From Myxococcus virescens (GTDB lineage: Bacteria > Myxococcota > Myxococcia > Myxococcales > Myxococcaceae): DNA of 64,000 bases. A model generated the notes under the pieces. The model did no database searches. It was not told where the DNA came from and saw only the letters and a program-made list of their open reading frames with translations. Below, piece after piece: positions 38,678-47,900 of the stretch. The stretch covers positions 868,001-932,000 of the forward strand of contig NZ_FNAJ01000001.1 of the NCBI RefSeq assembly GCF_900101905.1. The letters run 5' to 3'. Numbering within the stretch: position 1 is the stretch's first letter; every line of letters begins with the position of its first letter. The position numbers and the translations under genes were made by a program.

Positions 38678-40227
38678 GCGGCCACCCCTTCCCGCGACGT
38701 GGCGGTGGCCGTCCGAGGCGACAGCGAAACGCCCTGCGCATGGGCCCACGTCATCAGCCGCTCCGTCACCAGCCGCGCGGAGATGAGCACCGTGGGCAGC
38801 CCCGTCCCCGGCTGCGTGGAAGCACCGACGAAGAAGAGGTTCTTCACCCGCGCGTCCTGGTTGGACGGACGGAAGGGGCCAATCTGCGTGAAGTTCTGGG
38901 ACAGGCCGAAGGCGCTGCCACGCGCCAGGTTGAAGGTGCCAGCCCAGTCATCCGGGGTGAAGACGCGCTCCACCTCGATGTCCGACTCCAGCGACGGGAA
39001 GCCCAGTTCCGCCATGCGCGCGAAGAACTTCGCGCGCACCTGAGGCCCCTCCACCTTCCAGTCCAGGTCCGGGTGCTGGTGCGGCACGGGCACCAGCACA
39101 TAGAGCGCGTCCTTGCCCTCGGGCGCCAGGGACGCGTCGGTGCGCGTGGGCGCGTTGACGTAGAAGCTGGGGTCCTCCGGCACGCGGAAGCGCTCGAAGA
39201 TGTCGTCGAAGGAGCCCTTGTAGTCCCGGCCGAACACCACGTTGTGGTGCAAGAGCTCCGGGTAGCGCCGCTTCATGCCCAGGTAGAGCATGTAGCCGCT
39301 GGACGTGTAGCGCAGCTTCTCCCTGCGCTTGAGCGTCGTCGCCTTCGGGTCCAGCAGCTTCTCGTACGCGTAGGGCAGGTCCGCGTTGCACAGCACCGCG
39401 TCCGCCTCCACCACCTCGCCGCCCTCCAACCGCACGCCTCGAGTCCGGCCGCCATCGGTGAGGATGCGCTCCACGGGCGCGCCGTAGTGGAAGCGCACAC
39501 CCTCCTCGCGCGCCAGCCGCTCCAGGGCCTGGGGAATGGCATACAGGCCCCCCTTGGGGAACCAGATGCCCATCCCCAGCTCGGTGAAGGGCAGCAGGCC
39601 GTACACCGCGGGCGACGCATAGGGCGACACGCCCAGGTACATCGTCTGGAAGGTCATCGCCGCGCGCAGCCGCTCGTCCTGGAAGAAGCGGCTGACGTCC
39701 CCGTACATGCGGCGGTGGGCGCGGACCTGGAAGATGCGCGCGAGCACGCGCGGCGAGAGGTAGTCGCGCAGGCCCGCGTAGTTGCGCCCCACCAGGTGGT
39801 CCAGGCTCGTTCGGTACTGGACGCGGCCCTGGGCCAGGAAGGCGAGGTAGCGCGCGTAGCTGCCGGGCTCCACGCGCTCCAGCTCGCGGCCCATCGCGCA
39901 CAGCTCTGACGTGAAGGTGACATCCGAACCGTCCCGGAAGTGGACCCGATAGTTCGGGTCGCACTTGAGCAGCGTCAGGTAGTCCTCGATGCGGCGGCCC
40001 ACCGCGCGGAAGGTCTCCTCGAACACCTCCGGCATCAGCACGATGGTGGGGCCCAGGTCCCACGTGAAGCCATCCACCTGCAATCGGTTGCAGCGCCCAC
40101 CCGGTCCCTGCGTCTTCTCGAAGACCTGGACGTCGAAGCCCTGGTGCGCCAGCCGGGCAGCGGCGGCCAACCCGCCCACGCCCGCGCCCACCACCACGAT
40201 GCGCCTGCCCTGTATCGATGCACTCAT
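38674..40227 (-). CDS. crtI: CrtI-type phytoene desaturase
   Basis: FAD-dependent desaturase of 517 residues. It has VVGAGVGGLAAAARLAHQG at residues 11-29, EKTQGPGGRCN, DLGPTIVLMPE and the C-terminal FVGASTQPGTGLPTVL signature of CrtI. It removes hydrogens from phytoene toward neurosporene or lycopene. In M. xanthus the corresponding operon gene is one of two cooperating desaturases (CrtIa/CrtIb), the other being unlinked; which this is cannot be told here. ATG 40227 follows crtE by seven bases, with GAGGA upstream. Confidence 0.92.
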   Translation of the reverse strand: MSASIQGRRIVVVGAGVGGLAAAARLAHQGFDVQVFEKTQGPGGRCNRLQVDGFTWDLGPTIVLMPEVFEETFRAVGRRIEDYLTLLKCDPNYRVHFRDGSDVTFTSELCAMGRELERVEPGSYARYLAFLAQGRVQYRTSLDHLVGRNYAGLRDYLSPRVLARIFQVRAHRRMYGDVSRFFQDERLRAAMTFQTMYLGVSPYASPAVYGLLPFTELGMGIWFPKGGLYAIPQALERLAREEGVRFHYGAPVERILTDGGRTRGVRLEGGEVVEADAVLCNADLPYAYEKLLDPKATTLKRREKLRYTSSGYMLYLGMKRRYPELLHHNVVFGRDYKGSFDDIFERFRVPEDPSFYVNAPTRTDASLAPEGKDALYVLVPVPHQHPDLDWKVEGPQVRAKFFARMAELGFPSLESDIEVERVFTPDDWAGTFNLARGSAFGLSQNFTQIGPFRPSNQDARVKNLFFVGASTQPGTGLPTVLISARLVTERLMTWAHAQGVSLSPRTATATSREGVAA

Positions 40228-40234
40228 GGCGTCC

Positions 40235-41320
40235 TCAGGCGGCGCGGTGGGCCAGCCGGGCGATGAGCGCGTCGAGCAGCTCTCTCACGCCGTTGGGATT
40301 GGGCAGCGACTGCAACGAGCGGCGGGCGGCCCGGGAGGCGCGCACCACCATGCGCTCACACGCGGCCCGGCCTCCGCAGGACTCCACCAGCGCGCGGGCC
40401 CGCGCCAGCGCGGCGGCGTCCTTCTGCTCCACCGGCAGCGCCCACAGCGCCTCCAGCTCCGTGCGCTCGGCCTCAGTGGCGCGCGCGAAGGCGGCCAGCA
40501 CTGGAAAGGTTCGCTTGCCTTGGAGGAAGTCGCCGTCAGCGGCCTTGCCAGCGACGTTCGAATCGCCAAAAAGGCCCAGCAAATCGTCCCGAAGCTGGTA
40601 GGCAAGACCGACGTGACGGCCCACGCGCTCCAACCCCTCCACCAAGCCGCTGCTGGCACCGCCGAGCATGGCCCCGCACACCAGCGGGGCGCAGAAGCCG
40701 TAGCGCGCCGTCTTGAGATGCGCCACGCGCAGCGTCTGGAAGAGCGTCACCTCCGCCAGCGGCGCGCGGCCCAGGTCCAGGTCCAGGTACTGCCCGGCCG
40801 CCGTGTGACGGCACACGCCCAGGTAGTACTGCACTACGCCCGCGACGCACGTCAGCCCCGAGCCCAGCATGGCCTCCAGGGCGCGCGCGAAGAGGTGGTC
40901 TCCCACCACCACGGCCAGGTCCTCCCCCGCGCGTCCGGGCGCCAGCATCCGGTGCAGGGATGCGGCGCCCCGCCGCAGCTCCGCCTGGTCCGCCACGTCG
41001 TCGTGGATGAGGAGGAAGGTGTGCAGCAGCTCCAGCCCTGCGGCGAAGCGCCACAACCCGGAGGGCACCACCGCGCTCCCACGCGCCAGGCAGTGTCCCG
41101 CCATCACCAACGCGGGGCGGAGCCGCTTGGCGGGCCGCAAGGTATAGGCCCGGGCCTGCGTCAGCGCCTGTGTCCAACGAACGTCCAGGCCGGCCTCGTC
41201 GGGAAGTTCGAACAACTCCGCCAGCGAGGTCTCCACCTCCGCCTGGACCAGTTGCAGCCAGGCCTGCTCCAGAGGAAGCAGGCCCGTCGGCGACTGCGCA
41301 TCGGGAAGCGTGAGTGCCAT
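40235..41320 (-). CDS. crtE: Geranylgeranyl diphosphate synthase (CrtE)
   Basis: Trans-prenyltransferase of 361 residues, first gene of the carotenoid operon. The first Asp-rich motif is LIHDDVAD and the second QLRDDLLGLFGD, with KRLRPALV and GKRTFPVL as substrate-binding lysine regions. It makes the C20 precursor for CrtB. ATG 41320 is preceded by GGAGGAAAGAAGC and lies about 30 bases after the predicted transcription start. Confidence 0.93.
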   Translation of the reverse strand: MALTLPDAQSPTGLLPLEQAWLQLVQAEVETSLAELFELPDEAGLDVRWTQALTQARAYTLRPAKRLRPALVMAGHCLARGSAVVPSGLWRFAAGLELLHTFLLIHDDVADQAELRRGAASLHRMLAPGRAGEDLAVVVGDHLFARALEAMLGSGLTCVAGVVQYYLGVCRHTAAGQYLDLDLGRAPLAEVTLFQTLRVAHLKTARYGFCAPLVCGAMLGGASSGLVEGLERVGRHVGLAYQLRDDLLGLFGDSNVAGKAADGDFLQGKRTFPVLAAFARATEAERTELEALWALPVEQKDAAALARARALVESCGGRAACERMVVRASRAARRSLQSLPNPNGVRELLDALIARLAHRAA

Positions 41321-41358
41321 GCTTCTTTCCTCCGAAGAACCCGTTCCTTTGCTTCCTA

Positions 41359-41388
41359 GAGGTAGCGTTTGCGTCCAGAGCTTGTCAA
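41359..41388 (-). promoter_or_regulatory. Carotenoid operon promoter (pCarB-type)
   Basis: On the minus strand a perfect TTGACA (41388-41383) is followed after 18 bases by TACCTC (41364-41359). The -10 is weak, as expected for a promoter dominated by its -35. It lies about 40 bases before the crtE start and directly next to the operator palindrome. Confidence 0.72.
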
Positions 41389-41398
41389 GGGTATGTCT

Positions 41399-41416
41399 AA
41401 GGTTTGCGATAACCTT
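41399..41416. promoter_or_regulatory. CarA/CarH operator palindrome
   Basis: AAGGTT-N6-AACCTT is an 18-bp interrupted palindrome centred about 22 bp upstream of the -35. A further AAGGGT half-site in the same orientation at 41387-41392 overlaps the -35 itself. This matches the bipartite operator described for the CarA repressor in M. xanthus, where the second site covers the -35. A TGTACA sequence follows at 41416-41421. Confidence 0.75.
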
Positions 41417-41434
41417 GTACACAGAGGTCCCCTC

Positions 41435-41998
41435 ATGAAGGCGTGGATCGCAGGTGCGCTCTCCATCTCCCTGGCAGCGGGAAGCGCCCTGGGCGCGACG
41501 CCGGCCCCGGAGCCGGTGGACGCGACGTTACGCACCTCCGCGGGAAAGGAGGTCCGGCTCTCCAAGTGGCGCGGAAAACCGGTCATCCTGTTCTACGAGG
41601 ACAAGGACTCGACCAAGCTCAACTCGACCCTGAAGAAGGAGCTGTTCGCCCGGGGGCAGGAGCGCGGAATCCTGGATGCGGCCTGGGTGCTGGCCGTCGC
41701 AAACCTTCAGAATTTCGACTTTTTTCCGGCCCGGCAGATTGCCCTCTCCTTCGTCCGGGACGAGGAGAAGAAGGTGGGCGTGCCTATCCTGGTGGACATG
41801 GATGGAGCACTGGGAAAGGCGCCGTGGAAGCTGCCGCTGAAAACGTCCAACATTGTGCTGCTGGACGCCGAAGGGGCCCTGGTCTACCGGCACTCCGGCC
41901 GAATGAAGCCGGATGAGCTGACGACCTTCTTCGCCGTCCTGAGCCGCCTGGTGGGCGTGGACCTGAACAACCCGGCGCCCTCGGAGCCCTCCCCGTGA
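41435..41998 (+). CDS. Secreted thioredoxin-fold protein (YtfJ-like)
   Basis: Exported protein of 187 residues with signal peptide (IAGALSISLAAGSALGA). The mature chain resembles the AhpC/TSA or YtfJ thioredoxin fold: GKEVRLSKWRGKPVILFYEDKD at the first strand-helix, VGVPILVDMDG, and NIVLLDAEGALVYRHSG. The redox Cys pair is missing; no cysteine is present where CxxC should be. It starts 114 bp from crtE with the operator between them and overlaps the next gene by four bases. AGAGGT precedes ATG 41435. Function unknown. Confidence 0.72.
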   Translation: MKAWIAGALSISLAAGSALGATPAPEPVDATLRTSAGKEVRLSKWRGKPVILFYEDKDSTKLNSTLKKELFARGQERGILDAAWVLAVANLQNFDFFPARQIALSFVRDEEKKVGVPILVDMDGALGKAPWKLPLKTSNIVLLDAEGALVYRHSGRMKPDELTTFFAVLSRLVGVDLNNPAPSEPSP

Positions 41999-42900
41999 AG
42001 GTGGCCGTCACCGGCGCGAGCGGCTTCCTGGGTCCAGGGCTTGTCCAGGGTTTGTTGGAGCGTGGACACCAGGTCCACGTCCTGGCCCGGAATGTTGAAC
42101 AGGCCCTGGCCCGCCTGCCCGCCGGCGTGACGGGGGCGCCCTTTTCCGCCGGCTCGCCGCTGCCGCCCGAGGCCCTGGCGGACGCGGAAGCCGTCGTGCA
42201 CCTGGCGGGCGAGCCGGTGGCCCAGCGCTGGACGCACGAAGGCAAGCACCGCATCCACGACAGCCGGGTGCTGGGCACGCGCGCGGTGGTGGCGGCGATG
42301 CGGGGCGCGGGGACGGTGCGGCGCTTCGTATCGGCGTCCGCCATTGGCTACTACGGCGGCACGCGCGGCGCGGAGCCGCTGACGGAGGAGAGCCCTCCGG
42401 GTGACGACTTCCTGGCCCGCGTGTGCGTGGACTGGGAGGCGGAGGCGATGCAGGCGCGCGAGTCCAGCATCCCCACGGCGGTGGTGCGCATGGGCGTGGT
42501 GCTGCACCCGGAGGGGGGCGCCCTCCACAAGATGCTGCCCCCCTTCCGCGTGGGCGCGGGCGGCCCGGTGGGCAGCGGCGAGCAGTTCGTGAGCTGGGTG
42601 CACCGCGACGACGCCAGGGATTTGCTCCTCTTCCTGCTGGCCCATCCCCAGGTGGAGGGCGTGGTGAACGCCACCGCGCCCACGCCGGTGACGAACGCCG
42701 TCTTCGCGCACACGCTGGGCCACGTGCTGGGCCGGCCGTCCCTGGTGCGGATGCCCGCGTTCATGCTCAAGGCGGCGCTGGGAGAGATGGCGAAGGTGGT
42801 GCTGGAGGGCCAGCGCGTGCTGCCCCAGCGCGCCCATGAGGCGGGCTTCGTGTTCCGGTACCCGGAGTTGGAGGGCGCGCTGCGCGACCTGCTGGCCTAG
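41995..42900 (+). CDS. TIGR01777-type NAD-dependent epimerase
   Basis: Extended-SDR protein of 301 residues of the YfcH family. The N-terminus has the Rossmann motif VTGASGFLGPGLVQ, then HLAGEPVAQRWT, SASAIGYYG with the catalytic-like Ser/Tyr, and the C-terminal FRYPELEGALRDLL typical of this family. Members act on nucleotide sugars or remain uncharacterised. GTG 41995 overlaps the upstream stop (GTGA), placing it in the same operon as the YtfJ-like gene. Confidence 0.88.
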   Translation: MKVAVTGASGFLGPGLVQGLLERGHQVHVLARNVEQALARLPAGVTGAPFSAGSPLPPEALADAEAVVHLAGEPVAQRWTHEGKHRIHDSRVLGTRAVVAAMRGAGTVRRFVSASAIGYYGGTRGAEPLTEESPPGDDFLARVCVDWEAEAMQARESSIPTAVVRMGVVLHPEGGALHKMLPPFRVGAGGPVGSGEQFVSWVHRDDARDLLLFLLAHPQVEGVVNATAPTPVTNAVFAHTLGHVLGRPSLVRMPAFMLKAALGEMAKVVLEGQRVLPQRAHEAGFVFRYPELEGALRDLLA

Positions 42901-42909
42901 GGTGCGCGG

Positions 42910-43995
42910 ATGGACGCGAAGACACTGGAGGCGCGGGCCCGCGCCGAGGGAACGCCCGTCATCGAATCGGACACCGCCACCTTCGTGTGGCGAGGCCGGG
43001 GCCCCATCTGCCTCCAAGGTGACTTCCAGGACTGGCGCGGCAAGCCGCTGCCCTTCAAGCGCGTGGCGCCCGGACTGTGGGCTCGCACGCTGACGCTGCC
43101 CGCGGATGCCTACGTCGAATACGCGCTGGAGGACCCGCGCGGCCAGCGCGTGGAGGACCCGCTCAACCGCCACCCTTCCGACAACGGCTTTGGCGGCATC
43201 AACCACTCGTTCCACATGCCCCAGGCCCGCTCGTCCCTGCCCGCCCGGCACCCGCGCGGCGCGCCTCGGGGCCGCGTCACCCGGCACGTGGTGGACACAG
43301 GAGACGTGGACCTGCCGGGCCAGCGCCGGGTGTACCTGTACGCGCCGCCCACGGACGCGCCGGTGCCCTTGGTGGTGGTGTACGACGGCGAGGACTATCT
43401 GCGCCGCGTCCGCCTGCCGGAGCTGGTGGACACCCTGGTGGCCGAAGGCCGCATGCGCCCGGTGGCCCTGGCGCTGGTGTGCAATGGCGGCGAGACACGC
43501 AGCATGGAGTACGCCTGCAGCGAGTACACGGTGGGGCTGTTGAAGTGGAAGGTGCTGCCGCTGGCGCGCCAGAAGCTGTCGCTGGTGGACGAGCGGCGCA
43601 GCCCCGGTGCCCACGCGGTGCTGGGGGCCTCGCTGGGCGGGTTGATGGCGCTCTACACCGGCCTGCGCATGCCGGACGTCTTCGGCCGGGTGCTGTCCCA
43701 GTCCGGGGCCTTCACGGTGGAGGGCCATGACTTCGTCGTCTTCGACCTGGCGCGCCCCCCACCCCGCCGCCCGCTGGACGTCTGGCTGGACTGCGGCCGT
43801 TTCGAGGGCTTGCTGGAGGGCAACCGCCGCATCGCTCCCGTGCTCTCAGAAGCTGGGCATCAGGTGGAACTCCGGGAGTACAGCGGTGGGCACAACTACC
43901 CTGCGTGGCGTGAGGACCTGGTCCACGGGCTGGAGCGCCACTTCCCTCCCCTGCCCGCCAAACGCCGGGAGTCATTGCGTTTTTCCGGGCGATGA
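42910..43995 (+). CDS. Enterochelin-esterase-like hydrolase
   Basis: Cytoplasmic hydrolase of 361 residues with no signal peptide. An N-terminal immunoglobulin-like/CBM48-type domain (ICLQGDFQDWRG, LEDPRGQRVEDPLN) is followed by a putative esterase domain: VYDGEDYLRRVRLP, the nucleophile elbow LGASLGGLMAL and the histidine region GGHNYPAWR. Enterochelin esterases (Fes/IroE) share this layout, but no siderophore genes are nearby, so the substrate is open. It is third in the operon that starts at 41435, nine bases after the epimerase. Confidence 0.8.
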   Translation: MDAKTLEARARAEGTPVIESDTATFVWRGRGPICLQGDFQDWRGKPLPFKRVAPGLWARTLTLPADAYVEYALEDPRGQRVEDPLNRHPSDNGFGGINHSFHMPQARSSLPARHPRGAPRGRVTRHVVDTGDVDLPGQRRVYLYAPPTDAPVPLVVVYDGEDYLRRVRLPELVDTLVAEGRMRPVALALVCNGGETRSMEYACSEYTVGLLKWKVLPLARQKLSLVDERRSPGAHAVLGASLGGLMALYTGLRMPDVFGRVLSQSGAFTVEGHDFVVFDLARPPPRRPLDVWLDCGRFEGLLEGNRRIAPVLSEAGHQVELREYSGGHNYPAWREDLVHGLERHFPPLPAKRRESLRFSGR

Positions 43996-44135
43996 CGCGG
44001 GCGCGCCCGCCGTGCGGGGACACTCCGGCGGACGCACGTTAGAGGTGGGACGCAACTGGAGCCACACCGCGCCCGATAACCTACATGGGAATTCCCGGAG
44101 CTCTGTCCGCACCGGGCCCCATCCCTGGAGCCCCC

Positions 44136-44729
44136 ATGTCTCGCATCGATGGTGGTAACCGTCCGTCCTCGCCCAAGGGCCCGGCGCATGAGCGCGCCAG
44201 CGCTCCGGAGCAGCGGCCGGCCTCCGGCACCGCCACCCAGGGGACGAAGGGCGTCCAGGCGCACCGCACGGTGCAGACGTTCCAGGGCCGCAGCGACTTC
44301 GAGCCCGACCGGCGCCCCGCCCAGCGCGGCGTGACGGCGCCGCCTCCGGACGCCACCGCCATCGCGGGCGCTGACGCGGAGCTGGAGCTGCTCTCCGAGT
44401 TTCCCGACCAGGCGGATGCCCAGGGCGGGCTCGCCTCCGCCATGCTTCACGCGCACGCGAACGAGCCCGCCTCGCAGGCCCGCATCGTCGAGCGCCTGAA
44501 GCAGGACGGCCGCCTGGAGTCGCTCTTCGGCGAGGTGTTCCGCGAGGGCAATCCCTACGTCGAGCAGCCGCACCGCAACGCCGTCGTGCGCGCGCTGGGG
44601 ACCGCCATGGCACGGGGCACGGTGACGTCCGACGACCTGCGCGCCTTCGCTCGCGGCGCCTACGCGCAGGAGTGGCGGCAGATCGGCACCGAGCTGACGA
44701 CGCCCCGCCCGCTCACGGAGAAGCCGTAG
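44136..44729 (+). CDS. Hypothetical protein
   Basis: Protein of 197 residues, not recognised. The N-terminal 75 residues are polar and disordered-looking (Pro, Arg, Gln, Ser). The remainder is helical, with LELLSEFPDQADAQGG, ARIVERLKQDGRLESLFGEVF and RAFARGAYAQEW. No signal peptide or membrane segment is present. ATG 44136 is preceded by GGAG six bases upstream; an in-frame ATG at 44085 has no ribosome-binding site. Confidence 0.6.
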   Translation: MSRIDGGNRPSSPKGPAHERASAPEQRPASGTATQGTKGVQAHRTVQTFQGRSDFEPDRRPAQRGVTAPPPDATAIAGADAELELLSEFPDQADAQGGLASAMLHAHANEPASQARIVERLKQDGRLESLFGEVFREGNPYVEQPHRNAVVRALGTAMARGTVTSDDLRAFARGAYAQEWRQIGTELTTPRPLTEKP

Positions 44730-44749
44730 CGCACACGCCGGATGCACCC

Positions 44750-44914
44750 ATGAAAGCTCTTCGTCGACGCACCCCCGGCGCGGGTCGCAGGAAAGCCATC
44801 AGCCGACGCTCCCGCTCGGCCCGGCGCGCGCATGGCACGTACCGGGCCCGGCTCAGGACGCGCCCGCCCAAGAAGTACCGGGTGCGGCTGCGGACCGCCC
44901 GCCGCACCCTCTGA
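44750..44914 (+). CDS. Possible very basic small protein
   Basis: A 54-residue open frame starting at ATG 44750. About half its residues are Arg or Lys, and the C-terminal half has two related blocks, YRARLRTRPPKK and YRVRLRTARRTL. Such composition would suit a nucleic-acid-binding peptide or ribosome-associated protein. The upstream Shine-Dalgarno is weak, and Arg-rich frames arise easily in high-GC DNA, so this is tentative. A hairpin follows it directly. Confidence 0.35.
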   Translation: MKALRRRTPGAGRRKAISRRSRSARRAHGTYRARLRTRPPKKYRVRLRTARRTL

Positions 44915-44918
44915 ACAG

Positions 44919-44940
44919 GCCCTGATGCCCGGCTCAGGGC
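44919..44940. terminator. Hairpin at the end of the RCC1 gene
   Basis: GCCCTGA (44919-44925) and TCAGGGC (44934-44940) form a perfect seven-bp stem with an eight-base loop. It lies between the small basic frame and the convergent RCC1 gene and includes the RCC1 stop codon. No U tract. Confidence 0.45.
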
Positions 44941-47900
44941 AGCGCCACCTGCCCGGGTGACGAGCGGTGCCCCGTGGCGCCCAGGCCCAACGAGCCGTAG
45001 AGGCTGGAGCCCCAGCTCAGCACCGTGCCGTCGCGCTTCATGGCCAGGGAGAAATCCGCCCCGCCCGACACCACGGTGATGTCCGACAGCTCCCGCACGC
45101 GCTGGGGCTCCGTCCGGTTCGTGTTGTCCCCCAGCCCCAGCTGGCCGTGCGAGTTGCGTCCCCACGTCCACACCGTGCCCTTGAGCGCCACGGCGAACGT
45201 GTGGCGAGCCCCCGCGCCCACGGCGGACACCGAGGACAGGCTCGGCACCGGCCGGGGCACCAGGCGCATCCGCGTGCCGCTGGCGCCGTCCCCCAGCTGA
45301 CCGAACGCGTTGTCGCCCCACGTCCACACGGTGCCGTCGCCCCGCAGCGCCACCGTGTGCGTCGCGCCCGCGCGCACGTCCACCACGCCGTCCACGCCCT
45401 TCACCACCACGCGCGAATAGCGGGTGGTGCCGGTGCCGTCTCCCAACTGGCCCGACGCGTTGTTGCCCCACGCGGACAGGGTGCCGTCCGAGTGCAGCGC
45501 CAGCGAGTAGTGGTCTCCGCCCGCCACGGCCACCACGCCCTCCAGCCCCTCCACCTGGATGGGCAGGGAGCGCGACTCCGCGGTGCCGTCACCCAGCTGG
45601 CCGAACGCGTTGTAGCCCCACGTCCACACGGTGCCGTCCGAGCGCACCGCCAGCGCGTGGTAGCCCCCCGAGCCGATGGCCACCACATCCCCCAGCCCGG
45701 CCACCTGCACCGGCCTGGTGCGCGGAGTGGACGTGCCATCCCCGAGCTGACCGAAGCCATTGGCGCCCCACGCCCAGACGGTGCCGTCACTGCGCAGCGC
45801 CAGCGAGTGCCAGGCGCCCGAGGACACGGCCACCACGCTCGCCAATCCATGCACCGCCAAGGGCACCGCGCGTCGCGTGGTGGTGCCGTCTCCCAGCTGG
45901 CCGAACGTGTTGTCGCCCCACGTCTGCACGGTGCCGTCCGACATCTGCACCACCGCGTGCTGGCCCCAGGCGCGCACGGTGCGCACGGGCGGGCGGATCT
46001 TCGGCCCATCGATTTTCACCGCCATCGGCGTCAGCTGCGGGCCCGTCTTCCCATCACCGAGCTGGCCGTACTCGTTGCTGCCCCAGGCGCGGGCGGTACC
46101 GTCCAGCAGCACGGCCACGGTGAACTGCTCTCCCGCGGCCACCGCCTCCACGCCTCGCAGCTCCGGCACCTGCCGGGGCCACATCCCCGTCGGCGAGGAC
46201 GAGCCATCCCCCAGCTGCCCCAGCGTGTTGTCGCCCCACGTCCACACCGTGCCGTCGGCGCTCAGCGCCACCACGTGGTGGGCCCCCGCGGACATGGCGC
46301 GGATGCCCTTCAAGGTGGTCACCTGATTTGGCACGCTCCGCGCCTGGTTGGTGCCATCGCCCAGCTGGCCGGACGGGTTCGTGCCCCAGGCCCACGCGGT
46401 GCCGTCGTCGCGCACCGCCACCGAGAAGGCACGTCCGGCCGCCACGGACGCCACGCGCTCCAGCCCCTTCACGCGCACCGGCGTCAGGCTCCGCTCGGTG
46501 CCACCATCTCCCAGCTGGCCCGAGCCATTCGCGCCCCAGGCCCACAGCGCGCCGTCCTCGCCCACCGCCAGGGCGTGCGTTTCGCCCAGGGCCACGGCCA
46601 CCACGTTGGAGAGGTACTTGAGGTGTGTCGGCAGGGGGCGGTCCGTGAGGGTGCCGTCACCCAGCTGGCCATTGGCGTTGCCGCCCCAGCTCCACACGGA
46701 GCCATCCGCGCGCAGCGCCACCGACGTGTCTCCACCCGCCGCCAGCGCCACCACGCCTAGAAGCCCCTCCACCAGCCCCGGCGTCACGCGCGGGGTGGTG
46801 GTGCCATCTCCCAGCTGCCCCCGCCCGTTCGCGCCCCAGGCCCAGACGGTGCCGTCACACGCCAGCGCCAGCGAGTGCTGCAAACCACTGGCGACAGAGC
46901 GGACGCAGGGCACGCCGCGCACGGACACCGGACTCGCGCGGTGGGTGGAGGTGCCGTCGCCCAGCTGGCCCGAACCATTCTCACCCCAGGCCATCACCGT
47001 GCCATCGGCGCGCACCATCAGCGTGTGCGCGCGGCCGACGGACAACCGGTCCACGCGGCCAATGCCACGCACCTGCACTGGCAGGGCGCTCCAACCCGCG
47101 GCGCCCAGCCCCAGTTGACCGAAGCGGTTGTAGCCCCACCCGCGCAACGTCCCATCCGCGTGCAGCGCGAGCACGTGCAGGTGGCTGGGGTGGAGCGCCT
47201 GGATGCCCGTCAGACCGGGGATGAGGGCGGGCCGCACGCGCGAGGTGAGCGTCCCGTCTCCGAGCTGGCCGTAACCGTTGTAGCCCCACGCTCGCACCGT
47301 GCCATCGCCTTGCAACGCCATGGAGTGGGAGCGGCCACCGCTGACGGCGGTGATGCCCTGCAGCCCCGGCACCTGCACCGGACGGAAGCGGTCCGCCCAG
47401 GAGCCGTCCCCGAGCTGCCCTTCCCCATTGTCGCCCCACGCCCACACCGTGCCGTCGCCGCGAACGGCCAGCGCATGCGCGGAGCCCGCCGCCACGCGGG
47501 TGACGTTCGCCAGTCCCTCCACGCGCACCGGACTCAGTCGCTGCACGCCACCGCCGTCCCCCAGCTGTCCCTCGAAGCCCTCGCCCCACGTCCACACCGT
47601 GCCGTCGGACTGCAGGGCCATGGAGAAGTACGAACCGGCGGCCACCGCCACCACCGCACCGAGCCCCGACACGCGCACCGGCGTCAACCGGTCCACCGTC
47701 GTGCCGTCCCCCAGCTGTCCCAGCGCGTTGTAGCCCCAGGCCCACACGCTGCCGTCGCTGCGCAGCGCCAGGACGTGACTGCCACCCGCGGCCACCGCCG
47801 TCACCGACGTCAGGCCCGACACCGCCACGGGCCGGGCGCGGTCCGTGGTGGTGCCGTCCCCCAGCTGTCCGGCGGCGTTGCGCCCCCATGCCCAGACCGT

